From positions 930,001 through 994,000 of the forward strand of contig NZ_JAINFJ010000001.1 in the NCBI RefSeq assembly GCF_019966595.1: a stretch of DNA of 64,000 bases. The letters are read 5' to 3'. Made by a program: the position numbers and the translations under genes. Shown here piece by piece: positions 9,093-17,816 of this stretch. Position 1 is the first letter of the stretch. Every line of letters begins with the position of its first letter. Origin of the DNA: Oricola indica. GTDB lineage: Bacteria; Pseudomonadota; Alphaproteobacteria; Rhizobiales; Rhizobiaceae. Under the pieces are notes generated by a model that was not told where the DNA came from, did no database searches, and saw nothing but the letters and a program-made list of their open reading frames with translations.

Positions 9093-10049
9093 TCAGGCGC
9101 CCGCCTGTTCGAGGATGCGCAGCACCGCCACGCCCTGGCGCCCGTCGGTACGCGGCGTCTCGCCGGTGCGGATACACTCCGCGAAATGGGCGAGTTCGTC
9201 GGTCAGCGCCATGTTGGCTTCGAGCGGAACGTAGTCGGGATCGCTCAGTTCGAAATCCCAGTTCGTCCCTTTCGGATCGATCCTGTGGCGATAAAGCGCG
9301 AGCTTTTCCGGCCAGTCGGCGAGGTCGTCCCAGACCGCCATACCCTCTGAGCCGATCACCGTGAACCGGCGCTCGCGATAGGGGCTGTGGCGGGAAACAT
9401 GGATATGCGCGCCCGTCCCGGCTGCGAAATCCATATGCACATGCGCGAGATCGGTGGTTCCGATCGAGACGCCGCGATTAATGCCGCGCACGCTTTCCGG
9501 CTCCCCGCCGGCCAGCGTCATGATCATCGAGAGGTCGTGCGGCGCGAGGTCCCACAGCGCGTCGAAACGGGCGTGGAACTTGCCGAATCCCAGCCGGTGG
9601 CTCTGCAGGTATCGCACTTCGCCGAGATCGCCGGCCGCGACCCGGTCGCGCAGCGCCGTGAACGCGTTGTGAAAGCACAGGATATGCCCGGTCATCAAAA
9701 CGAGACCCGCCGTGGCCGCCTCGTCGACAACATGCGCGCCGTCGGCGGAAGACAGCGCCAGCGGCTTCTCGACGAAGACATGCTTGCCGTCTGCGATGGC
9801 GCGCAGGGCGAACTGCGCATGCACATGCGCCGGCAGCGCCAGCACCACCGCATCGATATCGGCGTCCGCGAAGACATCGTCCGGCAGGCAGGCCCGCGCG
9901 CCGAAAGGCTGCGCCAGCATTTCCGCGCGCTCGATATTGACGTCGGATACCGCGTGCAGGAGCCCCATTTCGCCGAGCGTGCGGACATGGTTCGCGCCCC
10001 AGTAGCCGCAGCCGATCACCGCGATTCTCGGGGCATTGGAAGTGGTCAT
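9093..10049 (-). CDS. Gfo/Idh/MocA-family dehydrogenase, probable UDP-sugar 3-dehydrogenase
   Basis: 318 residues. The N-terminal Rossmann fold has GCGYWGANHVR (about residues 13-23) and the catalytic EKPLAL motif at about residue 95. The C-terminal alpha/beta domain contains WDLAPHDLSMI, with the conserved histidine. The DegT aminotransferase lies just downstream on the same strand. This pairing matches the WlbA/WlbC step order (oxidise UDP-GlcNAc-uronate at C3, then transaminate), an inference from family and context. An O-antigen or capsule sugar would be the product. No acetyltransferase is adjacent. Confidence 0.8.
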   Translation of the reverse strand: MTTSNAPRIAVIGCGYWGANHVRTLGEMGLLHAVSDVNIERAEMLAQPFGARACLPDDVFADADIDAVVLALPAHVHAQFALRAIADGKHVFVEKPLALSSADGAHVVDEAATAGLVLMTGHILCFHNAFTALRDRVAAGDLGEVRYLQSHRLGFGKFHARFDALWDLAPHDLSMIMTLAGGEPESVRGINRGVSIGTTDLAHVHMDFAAGTGAHIHVSRHSPYRERRFTVIGSEGMAVWDDLADWPEKLALYRHRIDPKGTNWDFELSDPDYVPLEANMALTDELAHFAECIRTGETPRTDGRQGVAVLRILEQAGA

Positions 10050-10199
10050 GGTCGGTTCCGGACGGGATAGAGGGATAGCGGGCGCGTTAAAGCGTTTTTG
10101 GCGCTGCGAAACAAGTTACCTTTCGCCGCATCCACGCTTGACAGGCCGGAGGCCCGGACCTTATATCCGCGCGACCTTCGCGGCCACAGGCCGCCGCGT

Positions 10200-10276
10200 G
10201 GCGGAGTAGCTCAGTCGGTTAGAGCAGCGGAATCATAATCCGCGTGTCGGGGGTTCAAGTCCCTCCTCCGCTACCA
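10200..10276 (+). tRNA. tRNA-Met (anticodon CAT), elongator type
   Basis: 77 bases with encoded CCA. Acceptor GGCGGAG (10200-10206) pairs with CTCCGCT (10266-10272). The D stem is GCTC/GAGC. The anticodon stem GCGGA/TCCGC encloses the loop ATCATAA with CAT at 10234-10236. The T arm is GGGGG-TTCAAGT-CCCTC. The anticodon stem lacks the three G:C pairs of initiator tRNA, so this is elongator Met; a lysidine-modified tRNA-Ile2 cannot be fully excluded. The first acceptor pair is G:U rather than G:C. Confidence 0.93.
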
Positions 10277-10416
10277 AAAATTGCATTCAAACTTCTTAGT
10301 CATTGATTTTCCTAGGCTTTCCTGTCGATTTGACGAGCAATCTGATCGTCATTGCCACCTAAGCGCGCATTCTTCTGCTACCGTGCCCCGCTGCGTCATG
10401 CGGCGGGAGGATGGAC

Positions 10417-10620
10417 ATGCACGATAAACGGAAGTCCGCCGAGGTCGAAGTGACATTCACGCATAGCGGCGAAAGCGGCGGCGAGGAGAAGATCGAGCAG
10501 TTCTTCAGGGCGCTTGCCAGACATCACATGCGGGAGGCGAAGAAGCAGGATGAGGGTCAGGAGCCGGGCGTCGACTGGCGGAATGAACCGAGGAAGCGGA
10601 AGCTGACACCGCCAGAATAA
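10417..10620 (+). CDS. Small highly charged protein, unrecognised
   Basis: 67 residues, hydrophilic, rich in Glu, Lys and Arg (for example GESGGEEKIEQFFRALARHH and EPRKRKLTPPE), with no membrane segment and no motif I recognise. The ATG at 10417 has GGGAGG seven bases upstream; an ATG at 10411 is too close to that site. It lies directly after the tRNA and before another unrecognised gene, in DNA that looks acquired. It may be an accessory gene of the same insertion. The gap from the tRNA to this gene (10277-10416) holds nothing recognisable. Confidence 0.5.
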   Translation: MHDKRKSAEVEVTFTHSGESGGEEKIEQFFRALARHHMREAKKQDEGQEPGVDWRNEPRKRKLTPPE

Positions 10621-10658
10621 TCGCGGCTATGGCTTTTGCGTTGTGATATGTAGTGGAC

Positions 10659-11378
10659 ATGAACCCAGAGATTGTAAATCTGACAAGCGGCTTCGGCGGG
10701 GCGCTGTTGGGCGCGTTGGTCGGCGGTTTCATTTCGTGGCTGCTCGCCAAACAAAGCTCTGCGGAGACATTGAAGCGGGATCGCGAAGCGCGAGACGAGG
10801 AGCAGAAGTCTTATGCTCTCCGACTGATGGTGAAAGCTTCGCTGGTTCTCTCCGACGTCGTGGCAATCAAGAACGCCATAAATCAGTCCTTGTCGGACGC
10901 CAATGAAAGGGGTCTATCTCACCTTCCGTTTTGGCGAAGGGTCATACCTATTGTTCCCAGCAGCAAGTCATACGAAGTAGACGCCTCGGAACTTGTCCCT
11001 CTGATTGCGGCAAAGGAAGCGGATTTGGTGACTGCTGCGACTGAAGTTTTTATGCAGCACGCCACACTTATTGCAGCGATTGACACCTACTTTGAGAAGC
11101 GCGGAGAGATAAAGAAACTGATCAAACGTCATTCCGGCGTCCGGGATGGGGTCGTAATGTCCGAATTGACTGAAAGCGAGATCGCGGCTCTTGCGCCATA
11201 TGAATTGGAGCTTGAGAGCATCATTAAAGAGGTTCGCTCTGCGCTAGGTCCACTTCAAGCCAACGCTGAGAAGGTGACGTTTGGGATAGGCCCCGCCATC
11301 CAGAAGCATTACGGCGACAAGGGCTTCCCCATCTTCATCGCAGACGAAACGAAAATTGGGGACAAGGAGGGGCGCTAA
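10659..11378 (+). CDS. Unrecognised membrane-anchored helical protein
   Basis: 239 residues from the ATG at 10659 (a GTG at 10653 is also possible). A glycine-rich N-terminal membrane helix (SGFGGALLGALVGGFISWLL, about residues 9-30) is followed by KRDREARDEEQKSYALRLM, the common pattern of a single-pass anchor with a cytoplasmic helical domain. The rest is predicted mostly helical with no catalytic motif. Codons and base composition are visibly more A/T-rich than in flanking genes, which suggests transfer. Similar architecture occurs in small defence or stress proteins of islands, but I cannot assign a function. Confidence 0.6.
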   Translation: MNPEIVNLTSGFGGALLGALVGGFISWLLAKQSSAETLKRDREARDEEQKSYALRLMVKASLVLSDVVAIKNAINQSLSDANERGLSHLPFWRRVIPIVPSSKSYEVDASELVPLIAAKEADLVTAATEVFMQHATLIAAIDTYFEKRGEIKKLIKRHSGVRDGVVMSELTESEIAALAPYELELESIIKEVRSALGPLQANAEKVTFGIGPAIQKHYGDKGFPIFIADETKIGDKEGR

Positions 11379-11474
11379 CGCCCGTCCCAGCAATGCTCGC
11401 AGTCCGATTTTTGGATTTCTGTCCCGGCCCAACCTTGCCCCGGATCAGCTAGCATCTGGAGGCATTTAACCTCG

Positions 11475-11842
11475 TCAATTTCGCTGAGAAACCCCATTTT
11501 GATGGGTCCAATGTGATTGTTCGTGCGTGGCCGGCCTTTGGCCCATCGGGGTAATGCTTTCCGGGGCTGGCGGGCGGTAGCGTAAGGCATTGTGTGGTCT
11601 CCCGGTGTTGTAGTGCTTCCGCCATTGCTCGATCAGGATTTGCGCCTCGCGCAGGTTGTAGAAGATCTCGCCGTCAAGCAGTTCGTCACGGAACCGGGCG
11701 TTGAAGCTTTCGCAGTATCCGTTCTCTCAGGGTGAGCTTGGCTCGATGTAAGCCGTCCTGGCGCCGGCGGCCGTGATCCAGTCGCGCACGCGATGAGCAA
11801 CGAACTTCGGGCCGAGCGCTCAACTGTGTCGATCGTCCTTCG
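11475..11842 (-). pseudogene. Decayed 3' end of an IS3-type transposase (OrfB, integrase core)
   Basis: On the minus strand one frame reads VRDWITAAGARTAYIEPSSP, a stop codon, then ENGYCESFNARFRDELLDGE and FYNLREAQILIEQWRKHYNT, then RPHNALRYRPPAPES. This is the C-terminal DDE/rve domain of IS3-family transposases; in intact copies the stop (TGA) is the tryptophan of PWENGY. The catalytic glutamate of that motif survives, but the N-terminal two thirds and the first aspartates are gone, and the frame breaks again near 11820. No terminal repeats are visible. The rest of the gap (11379-11474 and 11843-11959) shows nothing. Confidence 0.85.
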
Positions 11843-11959
11843 GCCGCCATGAACGAATAAGCTTCATCGGACAGGTTTGTTTCTTCAACGCTGTTTTATG
11901 ATGCCGTTCGACATACCTTCCGGCTTGACGGTGTTTCCGGCGGTCTAAATGATCCGGCG

Positions 11960-12901
11960 ATGTCCAGACTTCAGAGCATCACCACAAGGCAGTACCGGGT
12001 TTTTCTTCATCTGCTGAAGGTCAAGAGTGTTACGGAAACGGCGCACCATTTCGAAACCTCTCAGCCAGCGGTCAGCCGGTTGCTCGCGGAAATGCGGGAA
12101 CGCTTCAGTGACGGGCTTCTGGTGCGCAGCGGCGAGCGCATGGTCATCACCGATCGCGGTCGGATCATTCGCGACGAACTCCAGGCCATTCTGGATCGCC
12201 TGTCGGATCTCATCGAGCCGGAGCCGGAATTCGATCCGCAAACCTCGGAGACGGAATTCTCGCTGGGTTTCGCCGACTCCAACATGGTCAGCCTCGTTCC
12301 GCCGGTCGTCGCGGCAATTTCACATGCGGGCCCCGGCCTGAAGGCGCGTGTCAGGCCGATCGACGATTCTGTCGACGTCCTGTCGGCACTGGAGGAAAGG
12401 GAGCTCGATGTCGTCGTGGATTGCGTGACGGAGTTCACCCGCGACACATACGAAAACCTTCGCTACGCGCCGATCGGCACGGACGAGATCGTGTTGCTGG
12501 CGCGCTCGGATCATCCCGTGGTCGCCCGGCCACCGCAGACGGCGGAAGACTATCTCGCGCTCGAACACATCGCGCCCTTTCCCGTCTCCAATTTCGAAAA
12601 GGGGCCAATCGACGGATCGCTGAAGTCGTTGAAAACACCCCGCCGGATTAGCTGGTTCATTCCCGAATACAGCCTGATCCCAAACGTGCTGCTCGATTCA
12701 GACCTTGTCTTCACCACTTGCCGTCGTTTCGCCGATGTCTACGCAAACATCCTTCCTCTCTCGATCGTAGACGCGCCCGGCTTCTTTCCCCGCATGGAGT
12801 TCCGGCTGCTGTGGCATGACGTGACCAATCAAAATCCCAGCGCAATCTGGCTGCGTGACACGATCATTCGCGCCGCTAAAATAGGCAATCTTCAAGTTTG
12901 A
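11960..12901 (+). CDS. LysR-family transcriptional regulator
   Basis: 313 residues. The N-terminal winged helix-turn-helix (about residues 8-66, including SVTETAHHFETSQPAVSRLL) is followed by the two-lobed inducer-binding domain. It lies upstream of and parallel to the BMP-transporter operon, 269 bases away, with a 20-bp perfect palindrome in the gap, so it is the likely regulator of that operon. LysR genes are usually divergent from their targets; the parallel arrangement here is less common. The inducer is not predictable. The upstream neighbour is the IS remnant. Confidence 0.9.
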   Translation: MSRLQSITTRQYRVFLHLLKVKSVTETAHHFETSQPAVSRLLAEMRERFSDGLLVRSGERMVITDRGRIIRDELQAILDRLSDLIEPEPEFDPQTSETEFSLGFADSNMVSLVPPVVAAISHAGPGLKARVRPIDDSVDVLSALEERELDVVVDCVTEFTRDTYENLRYAPIGTDEIVLLARSDHPVVARPPQTAEDYLALEHIAPFPVSNFEKGPIDGSLKSLKTPRRISWFIPEYSLIPNVLLDSDLVFTTCRRFADVYANILPLSIVDAPGFFPRMEFRLLWHDVTNQNPSAIWLRDTIIRAAKIGNLQV

Positions 12902-12946
12902 CGCGTTTTTGTGCACATTATTTATGCGTTATGGATAAAGGTTGCA

Positions 12947-12966
12947 TCATATCATCATTGATATGA
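12947..12966. promoter_or_regulatory. Perfect palindromic operator candidate upstream of the BMP operon
   Basis: TCATATCA, spacer TCAT, TGATATGA: 8-bp perfect arms with a 4-base spacer, in the 269-base gap between the LysR gene and the first transporter gene, about 205 bases before its start. LysR proteins bind dyads with a T-N11-A core (established), which this fits. The rest of the gap shows no open gene. Confidence 0.5.
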
Positions 12967-13170
12967 ACTGAATTCGCCGCCCGGCATTTTGGAAGGCAAA
13001 GTCCCTTTCTATAGTCCGGCCATCGCAGTTCGACAGACAATCGCAAAATGCTTTCAACGGCCCGCACAGGCGGATGCCGATTAGGGAAAGTGCGATCCGG
13101 CCAAACAGCGATACCCATCAGGACAACGGGACTGTCAGGGTCCCGAACAAGTCGAGAAGGAACGTCAAAC

Positions 13171-14160
13171 ATGACACGTATTCGGAAATTCGCCAGCGGA
13201 CTGGCCGCGGCAACCATCCTCGGTTTCGGCTCGGCGGCAGGCGCCAGCGCCGAAACCAGCGTAGCGCTTGTCCTGCCCGGCTCCGTTGCCGACGGCGGCT
13301 GGAACGAAGGCGCCTACAAGGGGCTCAAGGCACTGGAAGCCTCGGGAGACTTCACAATCGCATTCTCGGAAAATGTCAACCAGGCCGATATTCCCGCCGT
13401 GGTCCAGGGCTATGCCGATGACGGCATGGACCTGATAATCGGGCACGGCTTCCAGTTCGGCAGCCTCTTTGCGGAAATCTCGGTCGAATATCCGGACCAG
13501 GCGTTTTTCGCGACGACCAGCGCACCCGGCAACACGGAGATTCCGGAAAACGCGCTTTATGTCGAATTTCGCTACCAGGACGCCGCCTATGGCGCGGGTG
13601 TCCTTGCGGCCCTCATGTCGGACGGGAATGCTGTCGGCATGGTCGGCGGCGGCGACAACCCGACGACGCAGATCATGGCGACCAATTTCGTAAAGGCAGC
13701 CGAGGCCACGAAGGAAGGCCTGAAGGGATATTCCATCATCACCGGCGACTACAATGACGCCGCAAAGGGCCGAGAGGCCGCCTCGACCATGATCGGCAAT
13801 GGCGCCGACGTGATCTGGCACACCGCCGACATTACCGGAATCGGCGCGATCGAGGGTGCGGCCTCGGGCGGCGCTAAGGCTATCGGAATGTTCTCCGACC
13901 AGAAGGAACTCGCACCGGAGGCGATCGCCACCAGCTTCGCGGCAAACAATGCCGGACTGGTCGAGGCCGTCGCGAAAATGGTGGCTGACGGCAGCTTCGA
14001 GGGCGGCAGGATGTGGGAGCCGGACCTCGGCTTCGCCTGGGTGACCGTCTATGGCGACGCCGCCTACAATCCGGACATCGTCTCCGCCGAGGACTGGGCA
14101 GTCTTCCAGGATACCTGGGCCAAGATCGACAGTGGCGAAATCGAGGTTTCCGCCGAATAG
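13171..14160 (+). CDS. BMP-family ABC transporter substrate-binding protein
   Basis: 329 residues. A signal peptide (about residues 1-27, cleaved near GASAE) sends it to the periplasm. It lacks a lipobox cysteine, so it is soluble. The mature start VALVLPGSVADGGWNEGAYKG and the later YNDAAKGREAA and DVIWHTADITGIGAIEGA regions match the basic membrane protein (BMP/PnrA) family, whose known members bind purine nucleosides and other heterocycles. The ATG at 13171 follows GAGAAGGA. It is the first gene of an operon with an ATPase, two permeases, a CoA ligase and a creatininase-family enzyme, so the ligand probably feeds those enzymes. Confidence 0.9.
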   Translation: MTRIRKFASGLAAATILGFGSAAGASAETSVALVLPGSVADGGWNEGAYKGLKALEASGDFTIAFSENVNQADIPAVVQGYADDGMDLIIGHGFQFGSLFAEISVEYPDQAFFATTSAPGNTEIPENALYVEFRYQDAAYGAGVLAALMSDGNAVGMVGGGDNPTTQIMATNFVKAAEATKEGLKGYSIITGDYNDAAKGREAASTMIGNGADVIWHTADITGIGAIEGAASGGAKAIGMFSDQKELAPEAIATSFAANNAGLVEAVAKMVADGSFEGGRMWEPDLGFAWVTVYGDAAYNPDIVSAEDWAVFQDTWAKIDSGEIEVSAE

Positions 14161-14177
14161 AAAAGCGCTCCCAAGGC

Positions 14178-14199
14178 GACCGGGGGCATGCTCCCGGTC
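14178..14199 (+). terminator. Intercistronic hairpin after the BMP binding-protein gene
   Basis: GACCGGG (14178-14184) pairs with CCCGGTC (14193-14199) around an 8-base loop. No U-tract follows, so it more likely protects the upstream mRNA or slows polymerase than ends transcription. Confidence 0.6.
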
Positions 14200-14216
14200 C
14201 GCCGGACCACGACAAG

Positions 14217-15764
14217 ATGACATCCGAACCGTCCACATTCCTGCGCATGGCTTCCATCACCAAGCGTTTCGGCGCATCGGTGCTTGCCAATGACCGCGTC
14301 GATTTCGACCTGCGTCAGGGCGAGGTGCACGCGCTGCTCGGCGAAAACGGCGCCGGCAAATCGACGCTCATGAACATCCTCTACGGCCTCTACGAGCCGA
14401 CGGAAGGACAGATCGAGCTCGACGGACTGCCCATATCGTTGCGCGATCCCGCCGATGCGATCGAATACGGCATTGGCATGATTCACCAGGAATTCATGCT
14501 GATCGATTCCTTCACGGTGGTCGAAAACATTGTGATGGGCACGACAACGCTGCCCGAGGGGGCGGAACGGACCAGCGCGGCGCGCCGGCTCGTGCGCGAG
14601 ATCTCGGCGGATTACGGCCTGCATGTGGATCCGGATGCCCGGATCGAAGACATGTCGGTGGGCCAGCGCCAGCGCGTGGAGATCCTGAAGCTCCTGTTCC
14701 GCCACGCAAAGCTGCTTATTCTCGACGAACCGACGGCCGTGCTGACGCCTCAGGAAACCGATGCGCTTTTCGAGGTGCTGGAAAGACTGAAGCAGTCCGG
14801 CCACGCCATCATCATCGTCACGCACAAGATGCATGAGGTCATGGCGATTTCGGACCGCGTCTCCGTCATGCGGGGCGGCCGGATGATCGCCACCGTCAAC
14901 ACCGCGGAAACCGACGAGAAGTCGCTGGTGCGGCTTATGGTCGGGCGCGATCTGGACATGCACCTCGATCGCGAAACCAGGGATCGTGACGGCCCGCTGC
15001 TGGAGGTCGCCGGACTGGTGGTCGCCCGCAGGGACGGTTCCAAACCGGCCGAACCGGCCAGCTTCTCGATCCGGCGCGGCGAAATCCTCGGCTTTGCCGG
15101 TGTCGACGGCAACGGCCAGACGGAATTGATCGAGGCCCTGTTCGGTCTTGGAACGATATTCGACGGCAACATACTTCTGGACGACCGGGACATTACGGAC
15201 CTGTCTTGCCTGGACCGCCGTAACGCCGGCCTCGGATATATCCCGCCAGACCGCCGCGGGGTCGGCGCGCAGGTCACGCTTTCGATCGAGGACAATGTGA
15301 TCCTCGGCTCCGGCAAATCATATTCGCCGACCGGTTTCATCGACCGCCATACGGTCCGTAACGACGCGGACAAGGTCATCGAGCGCTTCGACATCAAGGC
15401 GCCGGACGCGGATTTCATCTCGGGGAACCTGTCCGGCGGCAACCTGCAAAAGCTCGTGCTGGGTCGTGAGGTGTCGCGCAATCCGCAGCTTCTGCTGATC
15501 GAACAGCCGACGCGCGGCCTCGACGTTGGCGCGATCGAACTGATCTGGGCGGAAATCATGGCCCTTCGCAATGCCGGCGCGGCCATCCTTCTCGCTTCCA
15601 CGGAACTGGAGGAAATCATGGCGCTGTCCGATCGCATCGCGGTCATGTTCGAAGGACGGATCATGGGCGTCGTGCCACGAGCCGAGGCCGACACGCAGCT
15701 CCTCGGCGCGATGATGGCCGGCCGAGCCCTGGAACAGGCGCGCGACCCACAGGTGATCTCATGA
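14217..15764 (+). CDS. ABC transporter ATPase, BMP/nucleoside type (two ATPase domains)
   Basis: 515 residues with two tandem nucleotide-binding domains. Domain 1 is canonical: Walker A GENGAGKST, signature SVGQRQRVEI, Walker B LLILDEPTAVL. Domain 2 is degenerate: GVDGNGQTELIE in place of Walker A, signature LSGGNLQKL, and LLIEQPTRGLD, where the usual Asp-Glu is Glu-Gln. This is typical of the BMP-type importer family, so domain 2 probably binds but does not hydrolyse ATP. The stop overlaps the next gene's ATG by four bases. The start has only a weak ribosome site; an in-frame ATG at 14247 is an alternative. Confidence 0.92.
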   Translation: MTSEPSTFLRMASITKRFGASVLANDRVDFDLRQGEVHALLGENGAGKSTLMNILYGLYEPTEGQIELDGLPISLRDPADAIEYGIGMIHQEFMLIDSFTVVENIVMGTTTLPEGAERTSAARRLVREISADYGLHVDPDARIEDMSVGQRQRVEILKLLFRHAKLLILDEPTAVLTPQETDALFEVLERLKQSGHAIIIVTHKMHEVMAISDRVSVMRGGRMIATVNTAETDEKSLVRLMVGRDLDMHLDRETRDRDGPLLEVAGLVVARRDGSKPAEPASFSIRRGEILGFAGVDGNGQTELIEALFGLGTIFDGNILLDDRDITDLSCLDRRNAGLGYIPPDRRGVGAQVTLSIEDNVILGSGKSYSPTGFIDRHTVRNDADKVIERFDIKAPDADFISGNLSGGNLQKLVLGREVSRNPQLLLIEQPTRGLDVGAIELIWAEIMALRNAGAAILLASTELEEIMALSDRIAVMFEGRIMGVVPRAEADTQLLGAMMAGRALEQARDPQVIS

Positions 15765-16855
15765 CCATCCGCCTTGAAAAACGCGAGACGCCTCTCATTG
15801 GAGGCTGGACAGTCATCGTCTTTTCCGTGGCCGCGGTGCTTGTCGGCATGGCGGTCGGCGGGCTGCTATTCCTGCCATTCGACGCCAGCCCGCTCGATGG
15901 CTACGCAGCGTTGATCGGCAAGGCATTTTTCAATCTGCGCGGCTTCGGATTCACGCTCGTCGCGGCCACGCCGCTGATGCTGGTGAGCTTCGGGACAATC
16001 GTCGCCTGGCGCTGCGGCTTCATCTTCCTCGGCTTCGAGGGCTGCCTTCTGATCGGTGCCATGGGCGGAACGATGATCGGGCTGCAGGCGCTTGACGGCG
16101 GGACGCTGGCGGGGCTCCCGCCTGCCCTGGTCACATCGCTCGCGCTTGCGTGGGGCGGCGTTCTTGGCGCGTTCTGGGCGGCTATCGTCGGCGAACTCAA
16201 AGTGCGCTACGGCGGCAACGAGGTGCTGATCGCCCTGATGATGAATTTCCTGGCGATCTACCTGGTGCAGTATCTGGTTGTCGGGCCATGGCGCGTCGTC
16301 GGCGACATGCCGCAGACAGACCGCCTGCCGCGCGACCTCTGGCTTCCCTATATCGTTGACGGCACACGGCTGCATGCCGGCATCCTGGTGGCGCTCGCGG
16401 CGGGCATATTCGTCCACATCCTGATGACGAAGACGCGCGCCGGCTACGAGATGATCTCGAGCGGCCTCAATCCCAGGTCGGCGCGTTACGGCGGCATCGA
16501 TGTGGCGCAGCGGCAAAGACAGGCCGCCTTAATCGCCGGAGGAATGGCGGGTCTGGCCGGCGCGATCACCATTTTTGGCGTGCATCACCGTCTCCTCGAC
16601 GGGCTTTCCGACGGAACCGGCTTCCTTGGCATCGTCACCGCGCTGCTTGGCCGGTTGACCGCGCCGGGCGCCGTCGTGGCGTCGGTGCTCTACGGCGGCT
16701 TGTCAGTGGGCGGGGACGCCATGCAACGCCAGTCGGGCCTGCCGTCTTCGATCGTCGTGATTGTGCAGGCCACGATCGTCCTTCTGCTGCTGGCGAGCGA
16801 AGTGCTGCGGACACACCGGCTTGTCTTCGGAAATCCCGCGGCAACGGAGACCTGA
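15761..16855 (+). CDS. ABC transporter permease, BMP type (first subunit)
   Basis: 364 residues with about nine or ten hydrophobic segments of the BPD_transp_2 family. The central GEKLVRYGGNEVLI-like stretch (here LKVRYGGNEVLIALMM) and GLNPRSARYGGID are the family's coupling and conserved regions. It overlaps the ATPase gene by four bases and abuts the second permease directly, giving a tightly coupled importer operon. Together with the next permease it forms the membrane channel for the ligand delivered by the BMP-family binding protein. Confidence 0.9.
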   Translation: MTIRLEKRETPLIGGWTVIVFSVAAVLVGMAVGGLLFLPFDASPLDGYAALIGKAFFNLRGFGFTLVAATPLMLVSFGTIVAWRCGFIFLGFEGCLLIGAMGGTMIGLQALDGGTLAGLPPALVTSLALAWGGVLGAFWAAIVGELKVRYGGNEVLIALMMNFLAIYLVQYLVVGPWRVVGDMPQTDRLPRDLWLPYIVDGTRLHAGILVALAAGIFVHILMTKTRAGYEMISSGLNPRSARYGGIDVAQRQRQAALIAGGMAGLAGAITIFGVHHRLLDGLSDGTGFLGIVTALLGRLTAPGAVVASVLYGGLSVGGDAMQRQSGLPSSIVVIVQATIVLLLLASEVLRTHRLVFGNPAATET

Positions 16856-17794
16856 ATGGAATCGCTGCTTGAAATCAGCTTCATTACGACCTGGCTCGCC
16901 GCTTCGCTGCGCCTTACCGGCCCGCTGCTTCTGGCCGCCATCGGCGAGTTGTACAGCGAGCGCGCCGGCGTTTTGAATGTCGGCATCGAAGGCACGATCC
17001 TGTTCGGGGCGCTGGCGAGTTATCTCATCGCCATCTGGACCGGCAATCCGTGGGCCGGCGTGGCCGCGGCCGCCATCATCGGCGTCGCCGTCAATGCATT
17101 TCTGGCCTGGATGTATGTCGTGATCAAAGCCAGCCAGGTCGTGGTCGGCATCATTTTCAACGTTCTCGCCATGGGGGCGGCGAGCTACGCCTTTCGCACC
17201 CTCATGGGCGACATCCCGCGGATCGAGACCGCTCCGATGCTGCCGGAAATTTCGGTTCCGGGACTGAGCCGCATCCCGCTGATCGGCCCATCATTCTTTG
17301 AGCAGTCCATCATGTTCTATCTGACGCTTGCGATTGCGGTCGGTTCGGGGATCTTGCTGTACCGCACACGCTTCGGGCTGAACCTGCGCGCAGTTGGGGA
17401 AAACCCGAAGGCCGCTGCCGCGGCAGGTGTCAATGTCGTGCGGATGCGCGTTCTCGGCGTGCTTGCCTTCGGCCTAGGCGGCGGTCTTGCAGGAGCCTAT
17501 TTCGTTCTTGTCCAGATCGGCCTCTTTCGCGACACGATCGTACAGGGCCGCGGATTTATCGCGCTTGGTATCGTGATCCTCGCGCGGTGGAACCCTTATC
17601 TCGCCATCCTCGCGGCATTCGGTTTCGCGGCAATGGACGCGCTGCCCTTGTCGCTGCAACTGCTTGATCTGGGCATTCCGTCCCAGCTTCTGGTCGCGCT
17701 TCCATACCTGCTGACCGTTCTCGCCGTTTCCGGCGTGTTCGGCCGATCCCGGAACCCGGCATCGTTGATGGTGCCCTATCACGCCGACCGTTGA
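16856..17794 (+). CDS. ABC transporter permease, BMP type (second subunit)
   Basis: 312 residues, about eight hydrophobic segments. The characteristic start LRLTGPLLLAAIGELYSERA and GVLNVGIEGTILFGAL, then GLNLRAVGENPKAAAAAGVN, mark the second permease of BMP-type nucleoside importers. It starts at the base after the first permease's stop, so the two are almost certainly made together in equal amounts. The CoA-ligase gene follows after 22 bases with AAGGAG as its ribosome site. Confidence 0.92.
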   Translation: MESLLEISFITTWLAASLRLTGPLLLAAIGELYSERAGVLNVGIEGTILFGALASYLIAIWTGNPWAGVAAAAIIGVAVNAFLAWMYVVIKASQVVVGIIFNVLAMGAASYAFRTLMGDIPRIETAPMLPEISVPGLSRIPLIGPSFFEQSIMFYLTLAIAVGSGILLYRTRFGLNLRAVGENPKAAAAAGVNVVRMRVLGVLAFGLGGGLAGAYFVLVQIGLFRDTIVQGRGFIALGIVILARWNPYLAILAAFGFAAMDALPLSLQLLDLGIPSQLLVALPYLLTVLAVSGVFGRSRNPASLMVPYHADR

Positions 17795-17816
17795 CGCACC
17801 CCCAAGGAGACAAACG

